From: Eleusine coracana subsp. coracana
Lineage: Eukaryota > Streptophyta > Magnoliopsida > Poales > Poaceae
Direction: 5' to 3'
DNA length: 64,000 nucleotides
Assembly (NCBI GenBank): GCA_032690845.1
Contig: CM064424.1
Location: 45,955,511-46,019,510, forward strand
The notes beneath the pieces were generated by a model, which was not told the DNA's origin, made no database searches, and was given only the letters and a program-made list of their open reading frames with translations. Made by a program: the position numbers and the translations under genes. Shown here one piece after another: positions 1 to 10,913 of the stretch (position 1 is the stretch's first letter; each line of letters begins with the position of its first letter).

Positions 1-252
1 CGGGTTTTCTATTTTTTTTATGAATGATAATTCATAAGCTCTTGAGAACTAAAAACTTCTAGTCAATCTGGAAGCCTACATGTTGTTGACTTGTTGATGT
101 TGTTGAAGTAAACTGGAAGCCTATGAGCTGGACAATAATATGGACCGCAATTTAGAATGAGACAATATCTATTGCAGGATGCAAACTCAAATTCAAGGAA
201 GCAATTGCAATGGCTATCCATAGAACCAAACAAAAATGTCAATCCCAGATAA

Positions 253-627
253 TTCCTTTCGTCTCCGGTCTACTATGCCTTCGATGAAGCCATGACGGTG
301 GCGATGCGAGACAAGGGGTATGAGTATGACTGTGTATATGACGTGTCGAAGAAGACCGTCTGCTTCTCAAGGTCTGCCAGTAGTGGATCAGTGAACTGGA
401 GCGGCTTGCCCAAGGTGGAGATGAAGAATGTGTTCCATGAACAGAGAGATGGTCGTATATGCTTGGTGTTCCACCCAGATGTTGTAGGCATCACAGGTTT
501 TCAGATCTTAGGGAACAAGGCCACGTGATCGTTCAGGGTTGTCTATGATCTCCAGATGATGACCTTTTCGCTTCCAGGTCCGTGCGTGCTGATGAAGATT
601 GATTACTTTTTCCATGGGTATTATTAG
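253..627 (+). pseudogene. C-terminal fragment of a pepsin-like (A1, nepenthesin-type) aspartic protease
   Basis: One reading frame runs from 253 to a TAG at 625-627, broken by a TGA at 526-528. It contains the typical end of a plant A1 aspartic protease: a YYAFDEAM segment, VCFS, a GLPKVEM stretch, ICLVF, a GITGFQILGN box, and after the stop FRVVYDLQMMTFS. In this family the ILGN box precedes a beta strand ending in VVYDL, so the order fits. Both catalytic Asp motifs are absent: only about 125 codons of a usual 400-500 remain, and a TAA at 250-252 closes the frame upstream. The internal TGA stands where the family has a residue between ILGN and FRVVYD. No promoter or acceptor site was found that would rescue it. 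A decayed 3' gene end is more likely than a terminal exon of a live gene. Confidence 0.6.
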
Positions 628-2550
628 CTAGTGCAATAATTAGTTCATTTTATTGTTGTGTGCACTGTGCAGTGTGCTTCTCTAATGTGGCATCAACTCT
701 GCTTTCTTGGGGATTGGGGTACTAGCGAGTGTATAGTTCATTGATATTGCAGTAGCCACTTCTGCTTACACATGAACAAATTTTAGGATGAAATTTGTAT
801 TTGTTCTCTCTAATGGAATTGAATTTGTGCTTCAACTTTCGTAGGGGTGTAGAGTATAATCTGACCTGTAATAAATGAAGTAATTTTCAGAATCTTTTTA
901 TAACTACTAGACATAACTAGTACTGATAGCACGCCAGAATTCTAAAAAGCGAATTTAAACCAAACCCAATTATAATTTAACAAATCTCAAAGTATAATGA
1001 GGTCGTAGAAGAATAATTCATAGCTGAAGTGATAGAAGTCTCATATATAGCATTGAAATAAAACCGATAGCTGGGTTCACATCTTAGACAAATGGACTGA
1101 CTAAATAAAAATCATCAACTAATAGCTGAGTTTACATCTCAGACTAACTGACACGTGGCAAAAGCTTACTGACGACTCCACATCAGCACATATAAATTCA
1201 TCTTCTTCCTTGGCATCATCTTCTTCAGTGTAGGGTGGCAGTGAGCTGGTGCCTTCTCCCATCAACATAGCAAGATGTCTACACATGAAACAACTCAATT
1301 ATTTCATTTTTCGTTGACAAATGTACAACAGGAGCAAACCATCTCCTTGTTTTTCTGCCCACCATCCTTGGCTGCCTCTAACTTGCCATTGCCACCACCG
1401 CATTCAAGACCACCATCGGTCCTCAATTTCTATTTTGCCTCTCTACACTTCTCTTGCGAACTGAGACACAACGAATCAATAGATTGATGATGTACATAGT
1501 GAATATTGAAAACTCAGCTCTAATTTATATGGCACCGAGATGTCTCATGACAATTCACAACTAAAAGGTAAAATAAAATATTGAATTCCCCTTGCAAGTC
1601 CAACTACAAACTGCATAGGGGAAGGCCTAAATTTATGCATACATTAATTGCTATTTAATCCTAATTGATAGAGTTTTGATGCTAATTAATCATGTTTTAC
1701 ACCTTTGTTAATACATTTGGGCCTGATTTCGTTTCTATGGTAAGAAAGTTCAGACCCTGGTCCATACTTGTACACCCAATGTATTGTGCCATAATACCAT
1801 TTGGTAAACAAAATTTGCTGATACAAAGCTTTAGACTACCTACTTCCCCACTGAAGGACACAATAATACATAAGAATCCCTACAAGACACAACTGCTAAC
1901 AAGAAAAAGGTGATAATGTCATATATTGACAATGGAGAAATCAAAAGTAAGTATTCGCAGTTTTGTTGTTAATGCTAATTTTCTGGTGTTAGTATTGTTC
2001 AATCAAATTGTTACTATTAGCTACCATCTCATAAGCATGTACAAAGTCAACCAGTCACAGCAATGAGACACCTAAAACCTATATAGATTGAGAGATGAAA
2101 AATTGATATTGTATTAGATATATCAGGTGCTAGGGAAAATGTAGAGCTGCCATTGATAGCCAGCCAAGCATTATTTTAAGGTTTTGCAGGAAAATCCTAG
2201 TATGAAAATTCAACACCATATTTAAACTGTAAATAAAGGCCAGTAAAGTTCATTTACTATAACAACAATGTCTATGTTGGGAGGTGTTATGTTCATACAT
2301 AGGTCAACAGACTAATTATTTTCCTGGAAACGGGAATCACACGTGCATATTTCAGTGGCAACAACACTCAAATACTTAATCCTGCCATAAAAAAAAAGAT
2401 ACATTCTAAAACTTGACATCAGTAATCAGTAATGCCTCTGATGATGGTGTGGATTGTCAAGTGACATAGGAAACTAAATGTTATTCTACAGGAGCGAACA
2501 ATCTAAAGACTGGATATGAGGATTTCAGTGAAATATTATTATAATCAGGC
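628..2550. other. Intergenic, AT-rich, no gene seen
   Basis: The first 250 bases probably hold the old 3' untranslated region of the protease fragment, with an AATAAA-like run near 870. The rest shows only short uninformative ORFs, scattered A/T runs and no terminal repeats that I could pair. Confidence 0.4.
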
Positions 2551-2559
2551 ATAAATATG

Positions 2560-2716
2560 CCAACCATTATGAAACGATTGATGAGTTCAGTACCTCCCAG
2601 GTCAAGCTCCACGACCGGTATGAAGAGGGAAATTGCATGGTATGTCACAGAGTATGATACCTACCACCGAGTCAAGGCCGACCATCTGAAGAAGGCGGGC
2701 TTACTACAGCCCCTGA
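2560..2716 (+). pseudogene. Ty3/gypsy integrase fragment (zinc-binding H2C2 region)
   Basis: About 50 codons read GMKREIAWYVTEYDTYHRVK followed by ADHLKKAGLLQPL. This matches the N-terminal zinc-binding region of gypsy integrases, where the family reads 'MKREIA.YV..CDTCQRVKAEH..PAGLLQPL'. Both Cys residues of the CxxC pair are replaced here (Tyr and Tyr), so zinc binding would be lost. The fragment stops abruptly at about 2716, where LINE sequence in the opposite orientation begins. No LTR or other gypsy domain lies nearby. Confidence 0.65.
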
Positions 2717-4192
2717 TTCGTGCTCTATTTTATCAAAGGCCTTTTCAAAGTCTAGCTTAAGAATGGCAATCTCTTTTTTTGATTGATGACAGATATGAAG
2801 GTATTCAAAGGTCCAGGCTAGGCAATCTTGTATAGTCCTTGCCCTGATAAAGCCATACTAATTCTGATGGATAAGTTTCATGATTACCAGTTGTAGCCTG
2901 TCAGCTAGGATCTTAGTTGTGAGTTTGATAGATGAGTTTAGCAAAGAAATCGGTCTGTAATCATTGAGTAAAGTTGGAGAATCATGCTTCGAGATCAAGG
3001 TGATGTAAGACCCATTAATGCTCTTGCAGACATAGATCATTATCATAGAAGGCCTGGCAAAGATCATAGAAGTCTTGTGCTATAATGGGCCAACATTTTT
3101 TTCATGAAGTCTGAGTTGAAACCATCTAGACCAGGGGATTTATTAGTGGGCAAATTAGAGATAATTTTATCTATTTACTCTTTTGTAAATGGTTCATCCA
3201 AGATTTCAAGGTCATGTACCATTGTGAGTAAATCATTCAAGTTAAAGTGCATCTCAATGAACTCTGAAGTTGCCAGTCTGTCCTTGTAGGATTTCCATAA
3301 TAATCTGGCTTTTTCTTCATGAGAAAAGACCTCAACACATTGTGAATTTTTGAGCGAGGTAATTGTCTTTCTTTTGTTTTGTATTGTTGCGGTAGCATGA
3401 AAAAACTTTGTGTTCTCATCCCCCGGTTGTACCCATTTTATTTTCCCTCTTTGCTTCCAATAGGCCAGTTGTTGTAGCAAAAGGTTTTCCAAATTTGTCT
3501 TCAAGATGATTCTGAAATTCCATTCTTGAATGGAAAGATCTTTGAATTCCTCCAAGGTGTCTAGTAACAGAATGATAGCTTTATTATTTGAGATAGTAGC
3601 TGCTAAGTTGGATAACTGCCTCTGCCAAGCTTTTAGTACCCTTCTCAGATTTTTAAATTTTGCCATAATTTTCCTTGCTTTGTCCATGTGCGTGACTGGA
3701 ACATGCCACCCATGTTGCATTACTTGCCAAAACTCATCATGTTGCAGTCAGTAGTTTTCAAACTTGAAAATTCTTGACTTTGGGATATCTGTGCTGATGC
3801 TTATTGTATATGGTGAATGATCTGAAGTATCTCTAGATAGCGCAGTGGCAGTTGAGCCCGGATAGTTAGAATACCAAGAAGCCGTCCCAAAGAACCAGTC
3901 TAGTCTCTCCAGCAGTGGGCTCTCCTGCATGTTTGACCAAGTGAATTTATTGCCCAATAATGCTAATTCTTCCAAGCCCAGATTACTTATAGCAGTTGCA
4001 GGTTTCCCCCAGGCTTATTTCTGTCAGTTGGTCTATGAATCAAGTTAAAATCCCCTACAAGGAGCCAATCATTTTCATCATTTACATCCAAGTTGTTGAG
4101 CCAGTGCAGAAACTGATGTCTTCCTTGAGTAGAACATGGCGCATAAATATTTGCTAAGTTCCATCTTGCACCAGAGTAGAGAGACATGAATT
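2717..4192 (-). pseudogene. Internal fragment of an L1-type LINE ORF2 (endonuclease to RT), both ends missing
   Basis: Read on the minus strand from 4192 down: the end of the apurinic endonuclease domain (LANIYAPCS, then VGDFNLIHRPTDRNKPGG, then the SRDTSDHSP catalytic His box), a linker with HGWHVPVTHMDKARKI, and the start of reverse transcriptase (NDYRPISLLNSSIKLTTKIL, then KLDFEKAFDKIEHE at about 2720-2765). It is collinear with 48,838-50,310 of the complete LINE in this window, so the two belong to one family. Stops and frameshifts break it, including TGA at 3750-3748 where the other copy has Trp. The palm YxDD box, the zinc-knuckle end, the 3' UTR and the poly-A tail are all absent. That is not the usual 5'-truncation pattern of LINEs. 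Confidence 0.85.
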
Positions 4193-5430
4193 GTAGTCAT
4201 TCTCATTCCTGAGCCGGGAGTGCAAGAGCACATCATACTGTGGTGCTATGGAATCGCTATTCTCATCCAATTGGAAGGAAAATGAAAGAAGAAAACGTGA
4301 TCGTGACCGAGATACGACAGAATAAGACAAACATTGGAAGGAAACGAAAGATGAAAATATAACGGACGGACGAGGCAAATCATGTTTGTATTTGGTACTA
4401 CGTTTTGAACTGATTCCAAAACAAACAAACATCAAAGTTAAAAAAAGGACAGATGAATTTCTCAAACAAAAAATGGACGGGCGTATAAAACTTTCTGTGC
4501 CAGAAAAAAAGGGCACAATATAACTTCCTGTTCTAACCGTCCGCCGGCTCTAGCTAAACACTACAGTATGTCTCAATTCTCACCGAACAAGGCTCGAAAG
4601 AGCTGAAGTAACTGGGCCATTTTCATGATTTTAGAACCCATGCAAATTGTAAAATAAGCTCTAGTAGAGTACGGCCCAACTTGGCCATGTCATAACCTTG
4701 TTCATCCTCCAGCAATCATCGTCTTCTCTCTCTCTCTCTCTCCATGTCTAGCCACATGAGCTCGCCCCTGGCGCATTATCGAAGGGAAATAACACCAGTA
4801 AAGCAGTAAATGGAGTGGCTTTTGTCTCCTCCATTACTCCCCTTAGTTCGAATTGAAAATTCACCCCTTATTTGGTGGCGTGAAATCTCAAGGATCTGCA
4901 CATGGGCAGGTACAAAGATTAGTTATGCTTGAGAGAACCGAGGACTTTCATTCCCTGAATTATGGAAATGTAGCAGTTTTGTTTCTCTTTCCTGATCTGG
5001 ACTCTACGTGTTTCGGGTTGGACCTTCAGAAAATTTTTACGAGTATGAATCATATGAGGACTGATGAACACCAAACCAATTAGGAGACCCATGGACACGA
5101 ATATTCTAGTCTAGACAACCTCACCTCTCCTAATAAGTTGTAGAGATAGAGATATAAAACCATTTGATGGTGGCACATAGCAGTCCCAAAGTAAAAATTT
5201 TCAAACAAAAGAAAATAAGGGTATGCATGATGAAAACTAAACTAAAGATGACGTGCCGAAAGCTTTGTATCCCTACATATGACATGAGCATGGGTTTATC
5301 ATTGAGGGAACAAGCTGAAAATTAATTTAACTATTCGTTACTGGAAATTAGACTAAATAACATTTGTTGAATTTAGACATTTATTATTCTTTCTGCATGT
5401 TGACGTCCCATTGGACGTCGCCTTGGCCGA
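4193..5430. other. Unassigned sequence
   Basis: A (TC)n run lies at about 4723-4741. No ORF with a recognisable domain and no paired terminal repeats were seen. Confidence 0.3.
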
Positions 5431-5435
5431 GCTGT

Positions 5436-5558
5436 TTAGATGTACTGCGGCCTACCACAGAGGTAGTTCCAGAGCGTGCCCCTTGCCATGTACTCGTACA
5501 CCAGGATCATCTCGTCGTGCTCACCACAGTAGCCCAAGAGTGACATCTCCTGCAGCTG
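5436..5558 (-). pseudogene. Receptor-like kinase fragment (CrRLK1L/FERONIA-type kinase N-lobe)
   Basis: On the minus strand one frame reads EMSLLGYCGEHDEMILVYEY, then MARGTLWNYLCG, then a stop at 5438-5436. This is kinase subdomain IV-V, with the hinge in the form typical of Catharanthus-RLK1-like kinases, where 'GEMILVYEYMARGTL' is a near-signature. Only about 35 codons remain: no ATP-binding Lys, no HRD and no DFG. It lies about 0.8 kb inside a Helitron 3' terminus, so a captured gene fragment is one explanation; a plain decayed gene is another. Confidence 0.6.
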
Positions 5559-6337
5559 CTGTTGCTCTTTGTGAAGTTGCATTGCGTGATCGCGGATCTG
5601 GTTCTAAGAGACCTGAGCTAAAGCAAGAATGGCGATCCAATTTCTCTTCTCTAAAATCTATTAATTGAGGTGTGGTCGTCCACTTCATGTCCACAAAGTT
5701 AGAGATTGAATTCAAATTGGTTTCGTACCTTCCATATCAAGTACTGAATTTCAAAAATCATAACTCCTTCGTCCGGAGCTCAAAGGAGACAAACGAGATC
5801 TACAATTTTTCTATTTTAATTTTTTCCATTAGAGAAAATATTCAAGATCAAAATCGTGGTGCTATTTCTAGACTGCGTGAATTGATTTTTCCTTCTGGAT
5901 AAAGCTTCTAGAAATCTTGAGGCATTAGGCCACGACCTTGCCCTTGTGTTGGGCTTCATGGAGGTCCAAGGGTGTCTTATAGGCGTCATAGGCTTATGGA
6001 AAGCTCTCTTTGTATTGTAAGTTGGGCTTCATATCAATACTTCTCATATTTGAGTATTTTTTAATGTCATTTCACTTAATTTTGCAACATAGTACTTAAA
6101 CGACACTACATGTGAAAATCATTAATATTAAATGTTAAAAAATATATTTATGATGAAAATATGATAAAAATGGTAAAAAATTATTACTTTCACATATAAA
6201 ATGATATACTAAGAAACAACAATGATAATACAAATATGATCTTTCATGTATAAAATATCAATAATATTATATATATTTAATAATTAGATTGTATAAATAA
6301 TTTATATTTAAATCATAAAGAGTGTTTTATTTTTTTA

Positions 6338-6368
6338 AATCCGTAGCAATGCATAGACACTTTGCTAG
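6338..6368 (+). mobile_element. Degenerate Helitron 3' terminus
   Basis: The sequence ends CCGTAGCAATGCATAGACAC then TTTGCTAG, followed by T at 6369. Grass Helitrons end with a short hairpin of the type CCGTTGCAACGCACGG about 10 nt before a terminal CTAG inserted ahead of T. The hairpin arms here have drifted. The body upstream (about 6060-6340) is very AT-rich. I could not fix the 5' TC end; the element may reach back past the kinase fragment at 5.4 kb. Confidence 0.5.
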
Positions 6369-7920
6369 TGTTTTCTATACGTATGGCTTGTGGAGACTGA
6401 GGCTCCTAATTATGGTTTGTGGAATCTGAGGCCACATCAGATTTATTTTATAGAACCACGCAGAACAACCTTGGGCAGATCACACAGGCAAACCAAATTT
6501 AATAGGTAGTAGAGATTCATTAGATGTTAAGATCATATAAAAAGGTGAAAAGTTGAGGTATATTGGGCAATTTAATAATCCTACTCTCATTCATGAAACT
6601 GAATATGTGGGATTTTCACCAAATATATGTGCTCATTACAACATTATTTCGATATTGCGAAACTGAATACGTAGAATTTTAATCAAATATTTGTCGTCGA
6701 ATATAGAAGGTGGTAACTCGCCACATTGGCCAGTATTGTTTTATTTGATGATGAGAGCACACTTGGGCATGAAAACAAGGAAACGGATCCTTTGTGCCAT
6801 GCTTAAGGCATGATAGCCATAACGTGCCTTCGGTGTTTCAACTGCATGTGCCTTTTTTTTGTCTCTATTGGGCTGGAGCTTAATTTTATTTCTTCTTTTT
6901 TTCATCCAAACTTTTTTGTTACGACTTGTTTTTATTTCTTCTCATCTATGTTTGGCTGAAGTTCAATTTTATTCCTCCTGTTTCTATCCAAACAAAATTT
7001 AGGCACCTAAAAAAAATTTTAGTTCTTCTTTTTCCATACAAACAATCAAATAAATAATGGAGGATGTGATGCACAAATGACTTCTGGTTCTAAAAGGAAT
7101 TTTTAAGCATTCTTCGATCTCTTGAAATTTCAAAGAAACAAAACGTTCACAAAAGAATTCTCGCAAGTGTTTATTTCTTCTCTTGAATTTCAAGCAATCG
7201 GGTATCTATTTGTTTTGGCCTCCCGTGCAAGCCATTGATCAACATAAACGAAAAAAAAATCAAAACCCAGCCCACTAGAAGGTTGCCTATATGCAGCTGG
7301 ATGGGGTCGTGCAGTCGTGCCTTCAGCACACCAGAGGAGCCGTTTCCATGAAAATAGATGGCCTTTTTTGGTAAAAAAATCTCATGTTTTAAATTCGATG
7401 TTACAAAACATAAAAGCCGCTCTGTACATTGATGATTGGACTTCCAAGTGTGAGAATTCTTTTTGTATTAACCTAAAACACGAGATTCATTTAGTTTTAT
7501 GACTAGGTTGATACCGCACTATTGCATGAAGTTGTCCCAAGTGTGAGCCATCCATTTAGTTCTACAACTCGTTTTTTTTTAAAAAATCAGCTTCCCTAGC
7601 AAAACACAGTATTAACCTAGTCGTGATAAAGAACACCACCGTACAACAGCGGAGAGAAAAGAAGGAACAAGGGGAACAAGATAGGACAAATAGAAGGGGG
7701 GACGATGAAAAAAACTTGCATATACCAAACACCAACGAGCTATTAATGATGCCAGAACAAACCAGCTGCAGTGGAGAGTTAGGATGTGAGCTAACTCTAA
7801 CGGCCTGGGAGAGGGTAACAACACAAATGCACATACCCATATTTCATGTCACACAATCTCCTGCAAGTTATATTTATTGTCCCTCATGAAAGATTTTAAG
7901 ACTCAGTCATTGATCAGCGT
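6369..7920. other. Unassigned AT-rich sequence
   Basis: It holds imperfect local repeats: an 'aactgaatayg...ttttca/t' unit near 6600 and 6660, and a 'ctgaagttcaattttatt...tccaaac' unit near 6870 and 6955. No convincing gene was seen. Confidence 0.3.
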
Positions 7921-8274
7921 AATATGATATCCAATGTTCCCCACCGTCTATAATAAATGGTCACTAATATGTAGGAGATATCGACATAATATTATTGGTA
8001 TACGTATGATACATTTTGTGCAACATGCAATTGTGTTTCCATGATATGAAGTCATTGTATTCAGATATAAAAACATTAATTTAGCATTAGAATGCTCATA
8101 AATTCTGTAATTGTATGTCCATGCAGAAAAATATCTAGACACTCGTGTTTATTGTAGTGTAAATGAGGATATCAAAACCAATTTGTCTTGAGATATTGAA
8201 ATTGTAGTGTTGGATATGTAGAAGTTGCCACAAATTTTAAAGGGGCACATTTATACCTAGATTGTTTGTACTTC

Positions 8275-8284
8275 TATATAAATA
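8275..8284 (+). promoter_or_regulatory. TATA box of the defensin-like gene
   Basis: TATATAAATA lies 57-66 bp upstream of the ATG at 8341, which puts the start of transcription near 8310 and leaves a leader of about 30 nt. The same promoter block is repeated at 10,560-10,640. Confidence 0.6.
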
Positions 8285-8340
8285 TCATCACCTTCTCTTG
8301 GCTTATACATAAAGAAAGTAACAATTGTATTTTCTTCATC

Positions 8341-8713
8341 ATGCTTTCCTCAAAAGGAACCACACTACAGGAGTTGTTTTCTTGACAATTGCTTTCTTCT
8401 TGGTCCTTTCCATGATGTCTGCTACCTCCGAAAACTACCAAGGAGGATGTATGATATACACACTCACTTAGCTTTTACTTAGTTATACTTGGTATTATTT
8501 TCCCCTGATGTGTTAATTACTCTTGTCTTACTATTTTGCATTACATGTGCAGGCATTGGGAAGCATTGTACTCCAGCACTGACACACACATGCTACAACT
8601 TTCCAAACTGTGACAAAGCTAACTGTGAAGACTATTGCGAGCACTTCAAACACAAACCTAGAGAAGATGCCGAGTGCCGCAAAGATAACAAGGAGTGTTG
8701 CTGTAAAAACTGA
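8341..8713 (+). CDS. Secreted cysteine-rich defensin-like (DEFL) peptide gene, two exons, probably damaged
   Basis: Exon 1 (8341-8448) encodes a hydrophobic secretion signal and exon 2 (8553-8713) the mature Cys-rich domain. The intron is GT at 8449 to AG at 8552, phase 1, and rebuilds a Cys codon across the junction. One intron separating signal and mature peptide is normal for plant DEFL genes. The mature part, about 57 residues, has ten Cys (CIGKHC, TCYNFPNC, ANCEDYC and a terminal ECCCKN) and is rich in Lys. The signal frame (VVFLTIAFFLVLSMMSA) is out of register with the ATG at 8341-8343: in the ATG frame translation hits a TGA within 15 codons. One missing base just after the ATG explains this. 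In-frame Mets exist only at 8412 and 8415, after the hydrophobic core, and would give a peptide without a signal. The Cys domain itself is intact. Likely a defence or signalling peptide by family; target unknown. Confidence 0.6.
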
Positions 8714-9036
8714 ATGCACCTATCAGAGTTCGATGCAAATAAATTGGTTTGTGCACCTTGTGTTTTATGCCAAGTGTTTAACGTAAGAGTGATCAATAGG
8801 GGTGTACTAAGTCATGGAGTGTATAATTCAATATTACAAATTAAAACCTATTCTCGGTTTGTTGAAATTCTTATGCTGAACATCTTTCCATTCCCACAAA
8901 AAAGTCTATTTTTTAGTACAAATTGAATGAACGTCCTCCAAGTCTTGGTTCCAAAGAGCATGATAATAAAAATAGATGGAGTTATAAGCTTTGAGTTTAA
9001 ATATCTTTTTTTCTTATTTTGAAACCACATCTCAAT

Positions 9037-9352
9037 GCGATGTCATGTATCCATTGTTCTCCATCGTGTATGATAAAGGATCACTGATGCCCAGGGGATA
9101 CTGATATAAATATTGAGGGTATACCTATATCAAGGATTCATTTCATATGAGATATATTTGTTTTCTCAGTTTTTCTAAATATCAAATCGTATAGCCTTGC
9201 CTGAGATATCAAGACATTAGTTCAGAATTACACTGAATAGAAAATCTATCGTATATTTATATACCTCACATATACGGACAGCCCTGTGTTTTATACTGCA
9301 AATGAGTATATCTCAACCTTTTCTTAAAATAATGAAATATTAGTGTTGGATA
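9037..9352 (+). repeat. Duplicated upstream region of the DEFL gene, left part
   Basis: It resembles 7921-8205 by eye: shared order of 'catccattgttctccayc', 'taataaa/gataaaggatcact', 'ggagata/ggatactgatataa', and finally 'agtgttggata'. The copy is interrupted exactly at 'ggata' by the CACTA element, and continues at 10,550. Confidence 0.55.
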
Positions 9353-10549
9353 CACTACCACAAAACAATACTATAGCGGCATGATCAAAAGCCGTGTAGT
9401 AGTGTTTTTATTATCAACTATCGGTACAAATTATTTCTATTCTTAGCAGCGATCAACGAAGCCAATTGACGCTAAATATAGCTTTTTAGAGGTGGTTCAT
9501 AACTTGTACCACCGCTACAAATGATGAAACATTTTTAATGCTGGTTCAGATTTCCATCTATTGTTAAAGAAACTTTTTGTAGACTTGTAGCAATAGGCCA
9601 TGAGAAGGCCCACCACTAATATGCTCAAGTAGCCCATTTACTGAATTCGGTCCAAATGATCCCAACCAGTACAAAATGATAGCTAGTGTTTTGGAACCAA
9701 CACCTTTTTCTCCTGCCTCCTCCAAACCAAACCTCCTCATGCCTTCCTCCATCCTCTTTTCCTACGCTATCGCCTCCCACTGTCCGCATGGCGGTGCTAC
9801 ATGGTGGCCTGGGTGCGCGCTCCAGAGGCGACATGCGGCGGCATGGGGCGAGCGAGCGATGTCATCCCAAGAGGAGGCACTAGCTAGCGCCGCTGCCTCC
9901 CCATCCCCGTCCCCTCAACCAGGGATGCCGCCTCCCTCTCCCCTCCAGGTGTGGCAGTGGGCTGAGCTTCAGCCAGATCCGGCCCCCTTCAGGCACCGGG
10001 GGGGGGGGGGGGGCTTACGACCAGATCCGACCTCTCCAGGCATGGCAGTGAGCTGAGCGTTTGCTGGATCCAGCCCCTCTAGGCACGGCGGTAGGCTGAG
10101 CTTTGGCCAGATTTGGCCCCTATAGGCGCGGCGGTGGGTTGAGCTTCGACCAGATCCGGCCCCTCCAGGCACAGCAGTGGGTTGAGCTTCGGCCAGATCT
10201 GAACCCCTCTTTGTCCCTTCTTCTCCCTCACGATGGTGGTGACATGCTCTTCCCTCCTCAACGGCGGCCCCTCACCATGGATCTCGTCAGAGCGCGGCCA
10301 GATCCAACCATGACGAGGGCGGGTCTAGCGGGCGGCAGTGCTGGGCGGGTCCCATGGCATGCGGTGCTATTTATTTTTTATTTTTTGTAGCATCGGTTAC
10401 TAATCTTGTCATAGCACTAGTTCATTCCGTCCTCAAGTCATCCACTGCTACAACTCTTGAGCTTTAGCTACGGGAGTGGAGCGGCGGGGCAAACAAATCG
10501 CCCCTATATAGGATTTTGGTCTGCCTCTATAGGCCGCTTTGTAGTAGTG
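9353..10549. mobile_element. Non-autonomous CACTA (En/Spm-like) transposon, 1197 bp
   Basis: The left end begins CACTACCACAAAACAATACT and the right end finishes GCCGCTTTGTAGTAGTG, whose reverse complement starts CACTACTACAAAGCGGC. The terminal inverted repeat is therefore CACTACYACAAA plus a shared GCGGC. It is flanked by a 3-bp duplication ATA (9350-9352 and 10550-10552), the expected size for CACTA elements. It has no transposase ORF. The GC-rich middle carries a minisatellite and a run of about 16 G at 10,000. The insertion splits a duplicated promoter block, which independently confirms both ends. Confidence 0.85.
9945..10205 (+). repeat. Minisatellite inside the CACTA element, about 44-bp unit
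   Basis: Five to six degenerate copies of a unit containing 'GGCRGTGGGCTGAGCTTCGG' then 'CCAGATCCGGCCCCTCCAGGC'. A poly-G run interrupts one copy. The long ORFs on both strands here arise from this repeat and are not genes. Confidence 0.75.
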
Positions 10550-10640
10550 ATATGAAGGGGTTGCTAGAAATTTTGAGGTGGCACATTTATACCTTCAATT
10601 TTTCAATTTGTACTTATATATATAAACACCCTCATCTCCT
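10550..10640 (+). repeat. Duplicated DEFL promoter, right part, without a coding region
   Basis: It matches 8206-8300: 'ggcacatttatacct', 'ttgtacttatatatataaac' and 'cctcatctcctttgcggctt' correspond to 'ggcacatttataccta', 'ttgtacttctatataaat' and 'tcaccttctcttggctta'. The TATA-like run is at 10,615-10,626. Past about 10,640 no signal peptide or Cys-rich exon follows. Confidence 0.6.
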
Positions 10641-10761
10641 TTGCGGCTTGATATGTGTTTTCTCACGTCACCACTTGCCAACGTGGGATGAAGCAAAGTT
10701 CACATGGCCATTTCTATAATTGGCAACACGGATGACACCACGTGGACCTGGCTACTATGAT

Positions 10762-10913
10762 TATTTGTCACTGCTGCGGATGAGGCCGAGAAAGGGGAGT
10801 CTTTTTTTGGCATCCAGAGCAGATTAGCTCTTGATATTGCTTATTGTGAATATGACCACTGAACTTTGATTTGAGCAAGTGAAAATATATTCCATTTTGG
10901 TTGTATTGCAGAA
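10762..10913 (+). repeat. 152-bp direct repeat, copy 1
   Basis: Nearly identical to 11,580-11,731 (three or so differences seen). After a gap the match resumes at 'tatgcttaatctattcttct'. One frame is open for about 30 codons (AADEAEKGESFFGIQSRLAL...), ending at a TGA. I do not recognise it. Confidence 0.8.
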
